In this document: positions 21,238-34,754 of the stretch, in pieces
Layout of the letters: each line of letters opens with the position of its first letter
Numbering within the stretch: the stretch's first letter is position 1
From: Plecoglossus altivelis
Lineage: Eukaryota; Chordata; Actinopteri; Osmeriformes; Plecoglossidae
Length of the DNA: 64,000 nt
Reading direction: 5' to 3'
NCBI GenBank assembly: GCA_036571765.1
Contig: BROE01000010.1
Location: 12,849,057 to 12,913,056, forward strand
The notes under the pieces: model-generated
What the model was told of the DNA's origin: nothing
Databases searched by the model: none
What the model saw: only the letters and a program-made list of their open reading frames with translations
Program-made: the position numbers and the translations under genes

Positions 21238-21889
21238 TGTTAGAATAGAACTAACCAGAACCACATTGTTGTTTTACATCCAGGGTCAAAGCATTATTTG
21301 GTTCAAATGAACTCATTACACTTTTTCTGATTGGGAACTCTTCTCTTTTTATACTATTCAGATAAAGAGTGGAAGTTAAAGAAAATAGGATGTAAGACCT
21401 GTGAGTGTGGGTGTGTGTGTGTGTGTGTGTGTGTATCGGCGCAAATGGGATATCCACTGTTATTTCTTCTTCCTGCTTAAGTAAAGTGACTGGGATGCCA
21501 GCCGAGAAGCATTTTCAGAAGTCCCCTACACCCCATGAACACATGATCTTGGCTGCATGTTGAGAAGCTGAAGTGTTGAGGTGCTGTTGGACCATTGATG
21601 AGTATTTCTTATGGTGTATCTGTGGTGTAAGTAGCTGTAGCAGAGCTGGTTGGAGGACTAGTGTGATGGCCCTAACCCGAGACCTGAAGATACACACAGG
21701 CCTGCCAAGCTTATGTCTCAGCTTTATCTTAGCAAGTTGGCGAAAACCTTTTCGGCAAGTCCAGTACCAGGGTAATGTTTCTCATGGAGTGCCCTCTTTC
21801 CTGGAAGTGGGATGGGGTGAGGTTGGTCAGGGCTTGTGCATGTCTAAGATAGGCTAACTTTAGACAATCTAACAGTGGCCTTCCTCTAA

Positions 21890-22130
21890 TCCAATGGCTA
21901 TATGGCAGGGTAGTTAGTGCTCTAGGCTTAGCATAGTAGGCTAGCAGGATGAGTAGCTAGCATACTGGGCTTGCCAGCTGGCTAGTCAGTCAACTCTGCT
22001 AGCACACTAGACTAGCTAGCATATCAGACTAGCAGACTAGGAAGCTGGCACACTTAACTAGCACACAAGCCTTGCAAGTGCACTAGGAAAGTGGACTGGG
22101 TAGCTTGCAAACTAAGCAAACACAGGCACT
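21890..22130. repeat. nhs: Degenerate CTAG-rich repeat in nhs 3' UTR
   Basis: Repeated short motifs gctagcatac, gctagcacac, actagactagc and gcacactaggc with no fixed period. Looks like a decayed tandem repeat with many GCTAGC/ACTAGT-like near-palindromes. Confidence 0.6.
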
Positions 22131-25100
22131 ATAGTGCAAAGACTGATCAAAAGCAGTCTTCTGGAGGTTGACAAGGATGGGTTTGCAAAACCAACTTCTT
22201 TGCACTTGATAACAACTCTTTAATAATAGTCCTTGAGGAGTGAAAAAAATCTTATAATGAAATTGTACATATATATATTTGTATTGTATATAAAGCTATA
22301 TGAAGAGACATGCTGACAATTTCTGTAGGACTCCTACTCAACCTGCACTGATCTGACTGCCCCCAACAGATGTGAGCCATGTCCTTTTAAAGGGCCTGTT
22401 TCCAGCAGCTCTGACCATGTCCCTGTCCACCCAGACTAGTGGGGACAGAAGAGGGGGCTGCAGCAACCTATTCAGATCTAGCCAGTGAGTCCTACAGCGC
22501 TGTTCAATGACAAGGCTGCAGACTAAGGCCTGGTCCGAAGCCAAGGTGCACAGCACGTTGACACATGGCCCCACTTGACTACCTGAAGACAGACCCTCGT
22601 TTGGTCACATACCGCTGTCAGCTTATTTAAAGCTCTAAAATGGTCCTTCACTTCAATGTTTTATTCAAGGATTGAATCTATAGAAATGTTTCAGTAGTGA
22701 AACATAAAAATATATATATATTATAATTTTAAAAAGCAAAAATCGATCCACCGGCTAGGTATGGCATGATGTGTCCAAAGTGGTGTCACCACTGCCACCA
22801 ACACAACGGCAACATTATATGACACTGTATTCTATGAATACCTTAGCAACCCTAACATGGCTGTTTCCTTTGTAAATCTGATGTAAAAATGTAGACAATT
22901 ATTAACTACAACCGCTTGATACTCAGAGAATACGATCTGCAGAACTGACACTGTGTATGCTTGGAGATTGAAGAAGGGAGGGCGTAAAAGCTGTGAACTA
23001 ACTAGAATCAACACTTTTATCCTCACCATCCTCGCTGCCAAGCACCCTCCGAGTTCCTCCTTTATGTTTTCATTGATCGCATGCAATAACTAAGAAAAAA
23101 AAAAAAAGACACCATGTCATTGTTTACTCTACCAAGGGACATGCCTGTTTCCTGTTCTGCCACCCCCAGAAAAAGAAGAAATCGTATTTATCATTTAGAT
23201 TTTTATTTATTTATCTGTAATTACTGTTAAATGAATCAATAGATGTAAAAAAAGAAGAAAAAAACTGTTTGACTGATTCTGTTTTGTATCGATGTGACCA
23301 CCTGCTGGTGTTTAACTCGTACTGTAAATGAAGTTACTGGACAATCACAGTAGGGTCTGGAAATTGGCTCAAACACACAAATACTGGGTACCTGAGGTGC
23401 ACTTGATTTAATTCTAAGGTCGAGACTGTTCCATTAGTTTCATCATTGTACTGTTTCAACAAAATCAGAATCACCCTGAATATTTGACTGTATTAGTGTG
23501 GTGTTTGACCCACCTGAGGTGAAGATATGACAGCAGATATCAGACAGCTGTGGTCAAAGACAGGGGGTGTCATTTCACGTGGTTGGTTTAGTAATCTGGC
23601 ACCTGTAATTAGTTTACCTGCCTGAGACTGTAGGGTTTGGCTCAACAGGTTGAAGCAACTATTTATGTTTACGATCTGTTTAAACACTGTCTACCTGGTT
23701 TGAGAACGTAGCTGAGTATGAAGCCAGTTGGTGTCAAGGGTTTGAATGACTTGGAAGAGAACCTAATTTACACAAGAAAGAACATAGCAAAAGTAGGCCT
23801 ACATATCAGATGACTCATCACATGATCACATGTCTGGAAGAGATTGGCCGGTGCAGCAGTTCTGTCTTTTCTGATCACTTGATCAAGGTGTACAATTTCA
23901 TTTCTTAGGTACCAAGGCTGGGGACAAATCAGTTTCTAACTAAAACTAAAAACTGGGATTTATAAAAAATAAATATATATATATATATATATTAATGACA
24001 AATCATATAATTCGATTTGTGAAACAGTGCGATGGGATGAGGACGATTTTTGCATTGTTGATTTTCTTTGTATGTTTTGCAATTCGAGTATGAATTGAAA
24101 AGGAACGTGGCCCCAGCCCTGTAGTGTGGCTAGAGTGAACATGTCGATATAGTTTGACTCTGGTCTGACTTGGTAACCCCAACGCAGCCAACTAGGTCTA
24201 TGTGCACCCCTCTCTGTGTCTAATGTGACCCAATGCTCGATTGTGTTGTAAAGAGCATATCTTTAAACCACAGGGTATTTTGTCCAAAGGTCTATTTTGC
24301 TAACAGATCTAATCAAAGGTAAATTACTTTGATCAGAATTGGGGCCCCTCTAGCCCCTGACAGGGGCTAGATTAACGGTGGTATTGCTGGACTCACTAGA
24401 TAGTTTGTTACACATAACAATCTGGCAAGTTATCTGTGGAAATTGTTTAGAAGAGGTAGGCATTTAAAAAAATACTTCGCAAGGTGATTGGGTAAACTCT
24501 ACCACTATCTATCACAGGCTAACTTCAAGCAAGTCCATTGCTGACAGTAGTTTGTCATAGGACAGAGATTTCTCCGAACTACTTGGGAAGATGGATTATT
24601 GCACAGTTGTGATCTTGCGATGCCAGCTATCTCATAAGGTTAAGATTCACAAGGCAGAATCTGAGTTTTCAACAGTCGCAGTGTGAACAAACAGCAAAGC
24701 TTTGCTGTGTCCACCTGAAGAAGATGCCCGGGTACATAAGATGTCCTTGTCCTAAGTTAATGGTTTCAGTTTGGAAATAGTTCAGCCTCGAGCAGCACTT
24801 AATCATTTCAACAGTTTCGTATTAAACTGAGATGCTTGTCACGGGAAGGAATGCTGGTGTTTTATGTTGCTGCAAGCTTGCATCTAACTGTTTCCAGTTA
24901 TCTGTGATGACGTCATCACGAGTACAGGTAGGTAAGAATCCTCATCTTCAGCGTAACAGCACCACATTCCCCAGCTATGTTTACCAACATATCTTGTAAT
25001 AAACAAGATGGCGACATCCAAACGCTTCTGTTGCACACTTAATCAACAGTCTAACCAATCGGCGGATAATGACATTAAAGACGGATGCCCATAATGAGAC

Positions 25101-25733
25101 CTGAGTCGGTGACTTACATTTGAGTAAATGATGTGTGTTTTAACTTGCACTGGAGTGGCTCCACCCTGGGTTGCACTGTTATCTGGTTTCACAACACTAA
25201 ATTGAACTCAGACCATCTATTTTAGGTAGTATTTGACTCAGGTCTGCAATGAGCATGGGCATTTTGTTTTAGCCACTAGTTCAGAGGGTGACATCAAACA
25301 GGACCTCGCTTAACATCGTGCTTTTCAACAAGTGGAAGTAGGTATGGTACCGCAGGAAGTGGAGGACAGTGTTTCTGCGCCCAGACAGGAAGCTCCACGC
25401 CCCACCTAGCTAGAACAGGACCGATTTGCATCCCAGACTTTTGTATTTTTGTACAAACATGTAAATACAACCTTTTTAACTAACAAAACACACACACGAG
25501 CAAAGAAAAACAAATAAAGAAAAAGTTGCACAGATTTCTTTCTTTTTGTAAAATGTTTTCAAAAAGTTTACACAATTATTCCAAGCCTTTGTACATTTGG
25601 GAGCGGTGCAACACTAAATCTTGTAGTGATTATCGGTTTATTTGGGGGGTGAAATTTTGTGGGGTCATGACTGTATATCTGGTTCTGTCGGACAGTCTGG
25701 CTGGCTGCTTAGTAACTGTGCATAGAAACGGCC

Positions 25734-25739
25734 AATAAA
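25734..25739 (+). promoter_or_regulatory. nhs: Polyadenylation signal AATAAA, distal nhs
   Basis: Canonical hexamer in ggccAATAAAtgtg followed by GT-rich DNA (gcgtgttgtttatgggttgggg), a suitable downstream element. Confidence 0.6.
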
Positions 25740-25909
25740 TGTGATAGCGTTGAAAATGGAGAAGGCGTCAGCGTGTTGTTTATGGGTTGGGGTTTATGGG
25801 TTTGTCTGTGTTGGTGTGTTCGTGTCACTTCCAGCAAGATAAATTAATATTGCTCTGTAAATATGGGAGAAGCGACTTGCCAACAGTCTCAAAGAAGAAC
25901 CATGATGAA

Positions 25910-27087
25910 CCGGGTTTAAACATATTTTAATTGGTGAACAGTACTTTAACAAACAGGTATTTCTCTGGTACGTTTTGATGTCAAAGTGAATGTAGTGTGC
26001 TACAGAACCATGACAATGATGACAATGCAGGAAGTTCTAAAGCACATCCAATGAGAGTAAGTCAAACAGAAAACGACAACGTTACGCAAAACACTACAAT
26101 AGAAAAGTCTCTAGAAAAACAAAGATCTACCAAAACCTGAGATTCACAGTAAAGCAAAGCGGTTTCAAGTATATCAAGGTTTCAACAGCTAAGAAAGCCT
26201 TGTAGGTGAAAATGCTATTACAAAAAGACTGATTTTGAATATACAGTACGTAGTTCATATTGTTCTGAAAAAGGATGCCTTTTGACACTGTGAAATGATA
26301 AATATTAAAAGACAAATGCTTATTTTCATAATTGTTCAGAACACCCTGCCTAGATCAGTAACTAAAATGGTAACGTTCTGGCATTTGTGAGAACACAGTT
26401 TATCAACACTCTTTATAATAGTAATACAGAGCTTACATTTAAATCAGTCACTTTATATCAATAAAGTGATCCAGTTCCATTACAGTTTGTTTACAGTATA
26501 AAATCCAATGTTAAAAAACACAACCTTTTTGGCTTCATTATGTACAAAAGAGTTTCTTCTCCTTTTGGACTGTATCTTCTGCTACATAATAGTTTCTTTT
26601 CCCCTAGTACAGATGGGTTGTTTGTTTCTGGTTTGTTTAGAAATATTCCATTCAACTTCTCCAATCAGAAGGCAAGATATCATCACATGTCCTAGAACAA
26701 TAGTTCCAATTGGTGAGCAGATCACAGAGAAGACAGTGTCCAATGGAAACACCTCACCCTGAATGAAAAGCCAATGAGAGCTGCCATCTGCAACGAGTTC
26801 CGGGGTTTCCATGGTTATTTGATTTAGAGCAGTCGCACATTGCACAGTGGACTCCGCACATTCTGACATGTGACATTCTCCTGGCCAATGACAGTGTCTG
26901 TGACACACCAACAGGAAGCTGCAGGGTCTGGTAGTGTGGTCTCAGGGCAGCAGGGTGGTAGGAGCTGAGTGTAAGAGAAGACTAAAAGCAGGGATAGACG
27001 TGTCGAGAGATCTGCAGGGGTGAGCAGCCCATCGTTGTGTGTGAATGTGTACGTGTCTGAGTGTGTGTGCCTGTGTGTGTGGGTGCT
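25910..27087 (-). other. scml2: scml2 3' UTR (inferred extent)
   Basis: Non-coding sequence downstream of the scml2 stop on the minus strand. An ATTAAA variant signal lies at 25926-25931 (TTTAAT on the plus strand), which would end the message near 25910. No coding frame has support. Confidence 0.5.
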
Positions 27088-27213
27088 CTACTGCTTGGTC
27101 TGTTTCAGCTTCTCAATGTGATTACATAGTTTGAGGGCAGGGCCTAATTTAAGGCCCATGTACTTCATAATGACGTCACTCCGCAACAGCATTAGGGCCT
27201 TGCCGTCGATCTC
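27088..27213 (-). CDS. scml2: scml2 last coding exon (second half of SAM)
   Basis: Acceptor TGTGCAG|GAG. Encodes EIDGKALMLLRSDVIMKYMG and LKLGPALKLCNHIEKLKQ, then stop. EIDGKALxLL and YMGLKLGPALKL are diagnostic of Scm SAM domains. Confidence 0.96.
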   Translation of the reverse strand, partial: EIDGKALMLLRSDVIMKYMGLKLGPALKLCNHIEKLKQTKQ

Positions 27214-30200
27214 CTGCACACACACACCGTGTTCAATATAAACGCTATCATCAAGTGTCGAACTACCCCTGTGAACACCATGAGCACAGGCACAAAACTT
27301 GGAGGAAAAGAAGGAAGCAGAAAACAGGAAGCAAAAAAGGAAGTGTGACTCACGTGTTTCCTGAACAGCTCCAGGTGGGGTCCGAGCGTCTGTGGGTCGG
27401 CCTCGTGGACAAATCGGATGACGTCATCGACGGACCAGGATGCCGGGCCATGGCTCTCGGCTTCTCTATCTGTGGTCAGGTGGTCTGGACCAGTAGTAGA
27501 ACTGGGAGCTGAGGATCATGGGGGGAAAAACGTGAGAACACACACGCTGGAAGTGACACCTTATGCTGTCTCCATTTGAATTCCCTGTAGTCACCACACT
27601 GTTCCACTAGGTGGCAGTGTTAGGGTAGGATTTGGATTCCATCGCTTCGTGACTGTGGATGCCAAACCTGCATTGTTTGTGTGTATGTGTTTGTGTGCAT
27701 GCATGTATGTGTGTGCTTTTCCTACCCTCAACTCTTCTGGCTTGGCGAGTGATCCCCAGCTCAGGAGCGTTGGAACTGAGGCGGCGAAGGGGCGGGGCTT
27801 GGCCTGGGTAGTGGGAAGAGTCGGACTTTGATAGGCCATTCTCCACGTGGGGGTGAGGTTCTGGTGGTGGAGATGACATACCGATAAATATGGTCATTAT
27901 CAGATAGAGGTAGAGATATATTGTTACTGTCAGAGAAATCATCGTTTTCAGAGAGAGACCCCTTGATATCTCCAGAACGATAGCGAGATTTGTTTTGCTG
28001 TTGCTATACCAAAAAAGGCCTTTCTAATTCATATCCTTGGACCTTTTATCTCTCCTAGTCGATATAGCGTTCAAAGCTGCTTAAATCTGGGTAAAACAGT
28101 CACAACATGAAAATACATGTACTTTATGTTTGTGGTCATATATCGCAAATATAGGTCTTGGTGAAACATCTTATAACAAAATAATCACAATTGTGGCTAA
28201 ATAGGTGTTTGCAATTTGGATCATAATCAAGCATGAAAGAAATGAGATTCAAGGGAATTCAATAGAATCCCAATCCTTATGGCTCTGGATTATTTTCCAG
28301 GAATCTGGTTTTAGCAGAAAATCACTTTTTGGCGCAACCACAGACAAAGACACAAGTATCAGGGCAGTGAAAATGGAGAGCACAGTGACGTCTGGTGATT
28401 AGTAGAAACGAAGGCAGCCATTTTAACTCGAGGCTGCAGATGAAGTGCTATGATGGTATGCCTCTATCATTTTACTTTTATCTGGATCTTCTTATATTTG
28501 TGTTCACACATTAAAGTGTTAAAGTAATGTACAACTGACACAGTAAATCCAAATGTTATAATTCTGTCAATCTTTCATAATGTGACTTTACCATTACACA
28601 AGGTAAAGAAGGCGTATTAGAAGTTCCACTATTAAAAGTACCTTAATGTAGGATAAGATCATTGTTAACGCCTCAGATTATCAGAGAATAAGTATAGCTA
28701 GTGAATTTGCCTCCAGGTTTGAATACTATATGGATACGAATCCCCATTGGATAAAAAAGTTATTATAACGGGTTACTTATAACACGTCATAAATGTCCCC
28801 CTACTCTTTCTTGCTTCTTTCCCTCCAGTAGCATCCAGTTATTCCTCACCCTCCCGCTGATATCTGTCGTCAAAATACTTTTTCACTCTCAATAACGTGA
28901 TTTTTCTTTAAGTAAGAAGTGCTGGTTTCACATCAGTCCAGGCCAAGCCAAAACTTTCAATTCAATAATTGTTGTTGTAATTTGACACAAGTTCCACATT
29001 TTCCCCCCTCAACTGTGCGTGCTACATTTGCAACATAAGTGCCAATGCTAGTGTCAAATGCCCCATCACTACTATCGATACCCTCATTTTCAGACACGAG
29101 ACACCAGATTCCACCATTATATGATAGACCTATACATCTCATCTTATTAGGGAGAGCTACAGTAATCACCGCTAACAGAGACATCATTGTTATTGAACCA
29201 AGCTGTAGCGGCACAGGGTTTTGACAGCTCATCAACATCCCTCCCTGAATAAGCAATAGGAAAGGGTGTTTCAAGGGTGGTTCAAAACAGCTACCTTCAA
29301 ACTGTGTGTCAATCAGACATGATTAATGCTTTAACAGGAAGCAGGAAGTAGGATATGGTCAAATGGAGGTAATCAGGTAGAGTGCTGGGTAAATACGATC
29401 ATCCCGAGGAGTGTGTGTGTGTATGCTGGTTGGCAGTGGAGACACAGTGAATGTGTGTGGAGTGTGAGAGGTTATCTTGGGTGTAGGGTGTGCATCCGTG
29501 TGTGGGCGTCTGGAGCAGAGCGGACGGGAAGGGAACACACACACACACACACAGGAGGCTCACCTATCCTGTTGCAGGTGTGTGTGTGGTTGGAGTAAGG
29601 GCTGAAGGGCTGGGAACTGAAGAGGTTGGAGGTCTTGAGCTGGTGACACAGAGTCTCCAGGAAACGGAGAACGAAGGAGGCACTGGACGCCCGGGGCAGC
29701 TTTACGTATTGGCTGCCACTCTCTGAACGCACTGAGGAAACAGAGACACAAACAGACACACACACTTAGCATTCGCACTGCCCATCGTCTAGGGAGGAAG
29801 GGATCTCACTGGTTTGGAAGGACGGAATCCCTCATTGTTTTGAGAGTTTTGTCTCTCTGAGGGTTAGGGTTATTGGCGTGGTTTGTGGTGACGGTGAAGC
29901 CCTTTGCAACGTTGGGCTGAGTTGATTTGATCTGATTTGACACCCACCTTCAGAATACACAGGGACAGAGACAACAGGGTCAAAACGAACCCTTTGAATT
30001 CACAGGGATTGGGCGAGAGACAAACGAGGGGGGGGGGGGGGTGCATTAGTGAAGGAGAGGGAGAGGAAGCAGATGGTCCAATGAGGTTGCCACCCCCATT
30101 CCCAATTCCCTTGTCTCCAACCCCAGCCCCCTTCCTTGGCCCCCCAGGGAGACAACCAATCAGGACCTCCCAAACGAGGCTATCCCCACATATCACTTCC

Positions 30201-33200
30201 TATTATCTTTGCACTAGTGACATCAGCTGTTGCTACAGGCTATCCTCCAAACAGAATAGCCTGGGGTTCACAGACACACACATACATTGTGGATCTTCCT
30301 CCTGCCTTAAACCAATTCCAGCTGCCTGATTGACTCCTCTGTGTGGTACATTCCTTATGGGAGTAGGAATAGAATTATCTAGAATGGGCATACATTACTC
30401 ATACATACATACATACTCATTCCTATTTGAAAAATTAACCTATCAGGTTGCACTCTCTTACCTCTGATGACCTCTCCACCGTCTGATTGGCTCTGTAGGA
30501 AGCTGTAGAGGGTGGAGGGCTGGTGGGTGGAGTCCAGGCAGGCCTGTACAGCCTGCTGGAGGACAGCATTGACAGGGGCAGGACCAAAGTGGTCAGGAAG
30601 CTGCTGGATCAACTTCCTGTCCAAGTGAGGACCGCAGTCGCAGTGCTTGTTCACGTAGACACACACTGACAAAGTGAATAAAAGGATGTATGATCGGTAA
30701 CTATGCTTTAATTGAGTTTTCCCAAAACATTCCAAGATACTGTGTTCCTGGTGTTGCGAATATTTAGTGAGACAGAGGTGTCTGAGTGTGTGTGCGCATG
30801 TCAATGTGCATGTCCTTACCTGTGGACCCCAGTCCATGTCCATTCAGGTTGTCCATGTGCCCCTGGTTCCCACTGCCCCGTCTACTATCAGAGGCAGGGG
30901 GGGGCCCTGAGGACGACCCCAGAAAACGTGGCTTCCTCTGCAGAACACACCAAACACCCCTCAGCTAACCAATCACAGAGCCCTCAGAAGCAAATTTGAC
31001 CCCCGCAAACCAATGTATCTCCGCACTCGCATGCTCCACAACCCCCTTCCAACACTCAGACTCCTCCCCAGCCTGTCCTCCTCACCTTGCTCCCTGGCTT
31101 GGGACCTCTCTTCTTGTGTGGCCGTGGGGCCAGGGGGGGGCTGGTCCTGGGGGGGACCTCAATGGCGGAGGCCCCGTTGACGGCAGCAGCGGCTGCCGCT
31201 TCGGCAGCTGCCTTTAGCAGGGCGATGGTCTGGCTCTTGGGTCGTCGGCCCCTCACCCCCTTCCTGACAGGCAGGGGGGGCAGGGGGTGGGGCAGCCGGT
31301 ATGAGGACTGCATGGAGCGCCTGGTTGGGAGGGGGGGGCCAGAGGACACGGGGGCCAATAGGGCGCCTGGAAGGGTGACTGGAAGGATAGGACACAGCCA
31401 ATCAGAAAAGGTTAGATGTGCACAGATACAGAAAGGCAAGAGGCTCCCTTGTATATCAGACTTCAGGTACTGATGATCAACCAAAATAGACAAATAAAAC
31501 CTAGACGACAGCAGAGAGTAGACAGGAAAAGAAAAGGGCATAATGGGAGGAGAGAAAAAAAGAAGAGAAGCAGGAGAGACAGGCACGGAAAAAGAGGAGG
31601 CAAGGATAAGGAGAAAAGGCAGGATTCTGTCACTGTCGCTTCATTCACAGAAAGGGGTATGGTTTCAGTCTGTCATCAGTGATTGGCAGGTGTTTTGTCA
31701 CCTCCCCTCCCCCATACAGCCCAGAGGTCAGGGGTCATTTCCCTGGGAGACCAGGCAGGTAAGCCCTCCCCACTAGAAAGACGCCAAGAGCACCTGGATC
31801 ACACCTTTACCCCTCTCTGCTCTTTCCCAGCCATCTTTCTTCAACCCATTTCCTTTCTCCTCCTCCTCTTAGACCCTTCTATGCCTTTTTCTCTCCTGCT
31901 TTGGCCCCAACTCTCACACCACAATAGCGAAGCAAGAAGATGCCATGAGCCAGTAATAAAACCTCCTCCCATCCACTCCATCTCCACCCATACGACCCCT
32001 TCCCTCTGTCAAAAGAGGAAGCCCACACAGAAGAATAAGGTAGAGAGAGTGACATTGTGGGATACAAGTCTCCAGCATTCGATCTGGCTGCATAATGAAC
32101 TGATATGTATCTTGTGCCTGTGTGAGGTCGGCGGGGACATTTGCCATTTTTAAGTCCCTCCTTGAACGGAGATGCCGCAGTTAACGCAACGCCCACATGT
32201 CCCAATAATCCAATTCCAATCCATGTGTATATGTGTGTATGTGGCTTTATCCCATGGCCAGATTCCCAGAAGCCCTGGTAGGGTGAGCTCTCCAAACTGA
32301 CAAATCACATGAGGGCTGCTGGTGTAATTAGCAGGTACTTCAGAGGTCCTCAACTGCAACCAACAGTGATGAGATGGATGTAACTTAATGCGACAAGCAA
32401 ATGCCCACCGTATCATGGCATTAACTTGGACCCTTCTTTTACCTGGACCTCAACAGAATCTCTGTCCCTCAGCACTGGTGTGTCTCTCTGTCTCCCAGAG
32501 TAGGGGCGTTCTTCAGACTTTCCTTGGGTCTCCTAGTAGAAGGGGTGCAGTGTGGGGCATGGGGCATATGGACCTCATCACAACTCTGTGATTCTACCGC
32601 GACCCAATGACCCTGAGTGGGCCGCTGCCGGGGCTGGTGTGTGTGTATGTGTGCGTAGGTGGGGGTGGATGCTGTGTGAAGTGTGTCTGCTGGCAGGCTG
32701 CGGGGTGGGTGAAGGATTTGGGGCTCACCTCTAGCCTAATCACCCTTCCCCCCTCCTGGAATATTTCACGGAGAGGGGGGAGGGGGGGGTCTAGGCAGTG
32801 TTCACTTAGGAGAAGGAATGACAGACAGAAAGAAAGAAAGAAAGAAAGAAAGAAAGGAGGGGACGTGAAGAAAGAGAGGGAGTCTAGCAAGAAAAATAGA
32901 AGTAGACCAGTCAGAACACCATTATAACCTACAATGTCATCCCCCTTCAACACAGACACAGACCAGACTAGCTGCTCCATAATAATACCAAGATTACTTA
33001 CTTAGACCCGGCTAGCTGCTGTTTAATACTACTAAGATTACTCAGACCAAACTATCTGCTCTATACAACTACTAAGATTACTCGGTCAGACCAGACTAGC
33101 TGCTCTATACAACTACTAAGATTACTCAGTCGGGCCAGAATAACTGCTGTTTAATACTACAAAAATTACTAATACAGAGTAACACAACACATAATCTGTT

Positions 33201-34711
33201 CAAAAGTCTGATGTGTCTGTTCCCTTCGTTTAAAACAATCACAATACTACTACACAACCTCTATACAAATCCAACACAATCTCACTACCACAACTATACA
33301 ACTACTATACACACCATTTCCAATATTGCAGTCTGTTGCACAAAGATCACTCACTCCTTCTCTCAGACTTATTCACTACAACAGTGTTTATCTAAGAGGC
33401 ATGCACACGGACACACGCGCACGCACACAAACACAAAAACACTTTCTCACACATCAAGGTCACAAACACATAAAAATACACTGTCTTACACATCTCACAC
33501 ACACATATACACACACGCACATAGGTCACACGCAGGTTTTTATCAGGGTAGAAAGTGACTTCCTGCTTAGGTTTTTTTTTAATAACACATTAAAAGAGGA
33601 AGTTGGAGGGTGAGAGGAACAGAAAATTGAGAGGAGAGAGCTATAGTGAATAGATGGAGGAGAGCAGGGAGAGAGAGAAGTAGAGGAGCAAAGGAGAAGA
33701 GACCAAAGGAAAACAGAAAAGGGCTAGAAGTCAGTTAAACACTACATTCTTCAAGAGGAAGCGAGGCAGACCGAGAGAGGTAGACCAGACTCACCAGGCC
33801 AGCACGTAGGTCACAGCTACCCCCTGACACAGCAGCAGAAGGTTAGAATCCCCAGTGGTAGCGGCAAGGCTAGGAACGAGCGGTAGCAGAAGTATCTCAC
33901 CCTTCAGTCAACCCGCTAGCAGTTCCTCTCTGGTCCCCAGCTGGTTACTGCTAGCAGTTAGCGCCACCAAGGAGGGAAGAGAACCTCTATAAGCCTGCTT
34001 TCTCTCTCTCTCTCCCTCCCTCTTTCTCTCTCTCTCTCTCTCCACCTCTGAAGATCTACTACTTTCTCTCTGTCTACTTTCCCTCAAATGCTCTCCCTCG
34101 CTTTTTCGCTTCCTCCAATGTTCCCTCTTTCTTTCTCTCTCTCTCTCTCACTCACCAATTCTCTCTCTGACTCTCTCTCCCCGGCACTCGTCCACAACAA
34201 AGAGCACGCTGCAGCTAGCAAAGCAGAGGCAGCACTCCCTGGGTGAACGAGCCCCGGGCTGATTAGCATAGGGGGAGAGGGGAGGGGGCAGCAGTGAGGG
34301 TGGGTGGGGGCAGAGGGGGGAGGGGCCCCTTTTCCCTTCTGCGTGTTATCAGTGGCCCATATTGACTCTCTCTGTCAGTCTACTGTGTGGTGTGTGTGCG
34401 TCTGTGCAAGTTTGTGCAGTCAGAGATTGTGCGCGTGTGCGTGTGTGCTTGGCAGGGGCGGGGTGGCTGGAAATCAGGGGGCGTAAGGATTTGAAGGCCG
34501 AGGGAGGGGTTAGGTCTGTGTGGCCGGTGCCGTTAAAAGGGGATCAGACTGACTAGGCGAGGGGGGACATGCATTAGCCCCCACCCCTCCTCCCCCAGTG
34601 TAACCCTAGCCTATTGAGACCAGGACACAGAGTAGACTGCAGGATTCACACACAGTGGAGAGACAGAGTTCTCAGCCCTGCCAAACCACCCCACAAGTAT
34701 CCCACTTGAAC

Positions 34712-34754
<43 letters not shown>

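Larger units (their letters stand above)
21238..25760 (+). other. nhs: nhs 3' UTR (inferred extent)
   Basis: About 4.5 kb without coding signal, AT-rich, with possible polyadenylation hexamers AATAAA at 24999, 25511 and 25734. The last fits the distal end because the opposite-strand scml2 3' UTR should begin just beyond. Contains (TG)n at 21411-21434 and an (AT)n run near 23971-23991. Extent is inference. Confidence 0.6.
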
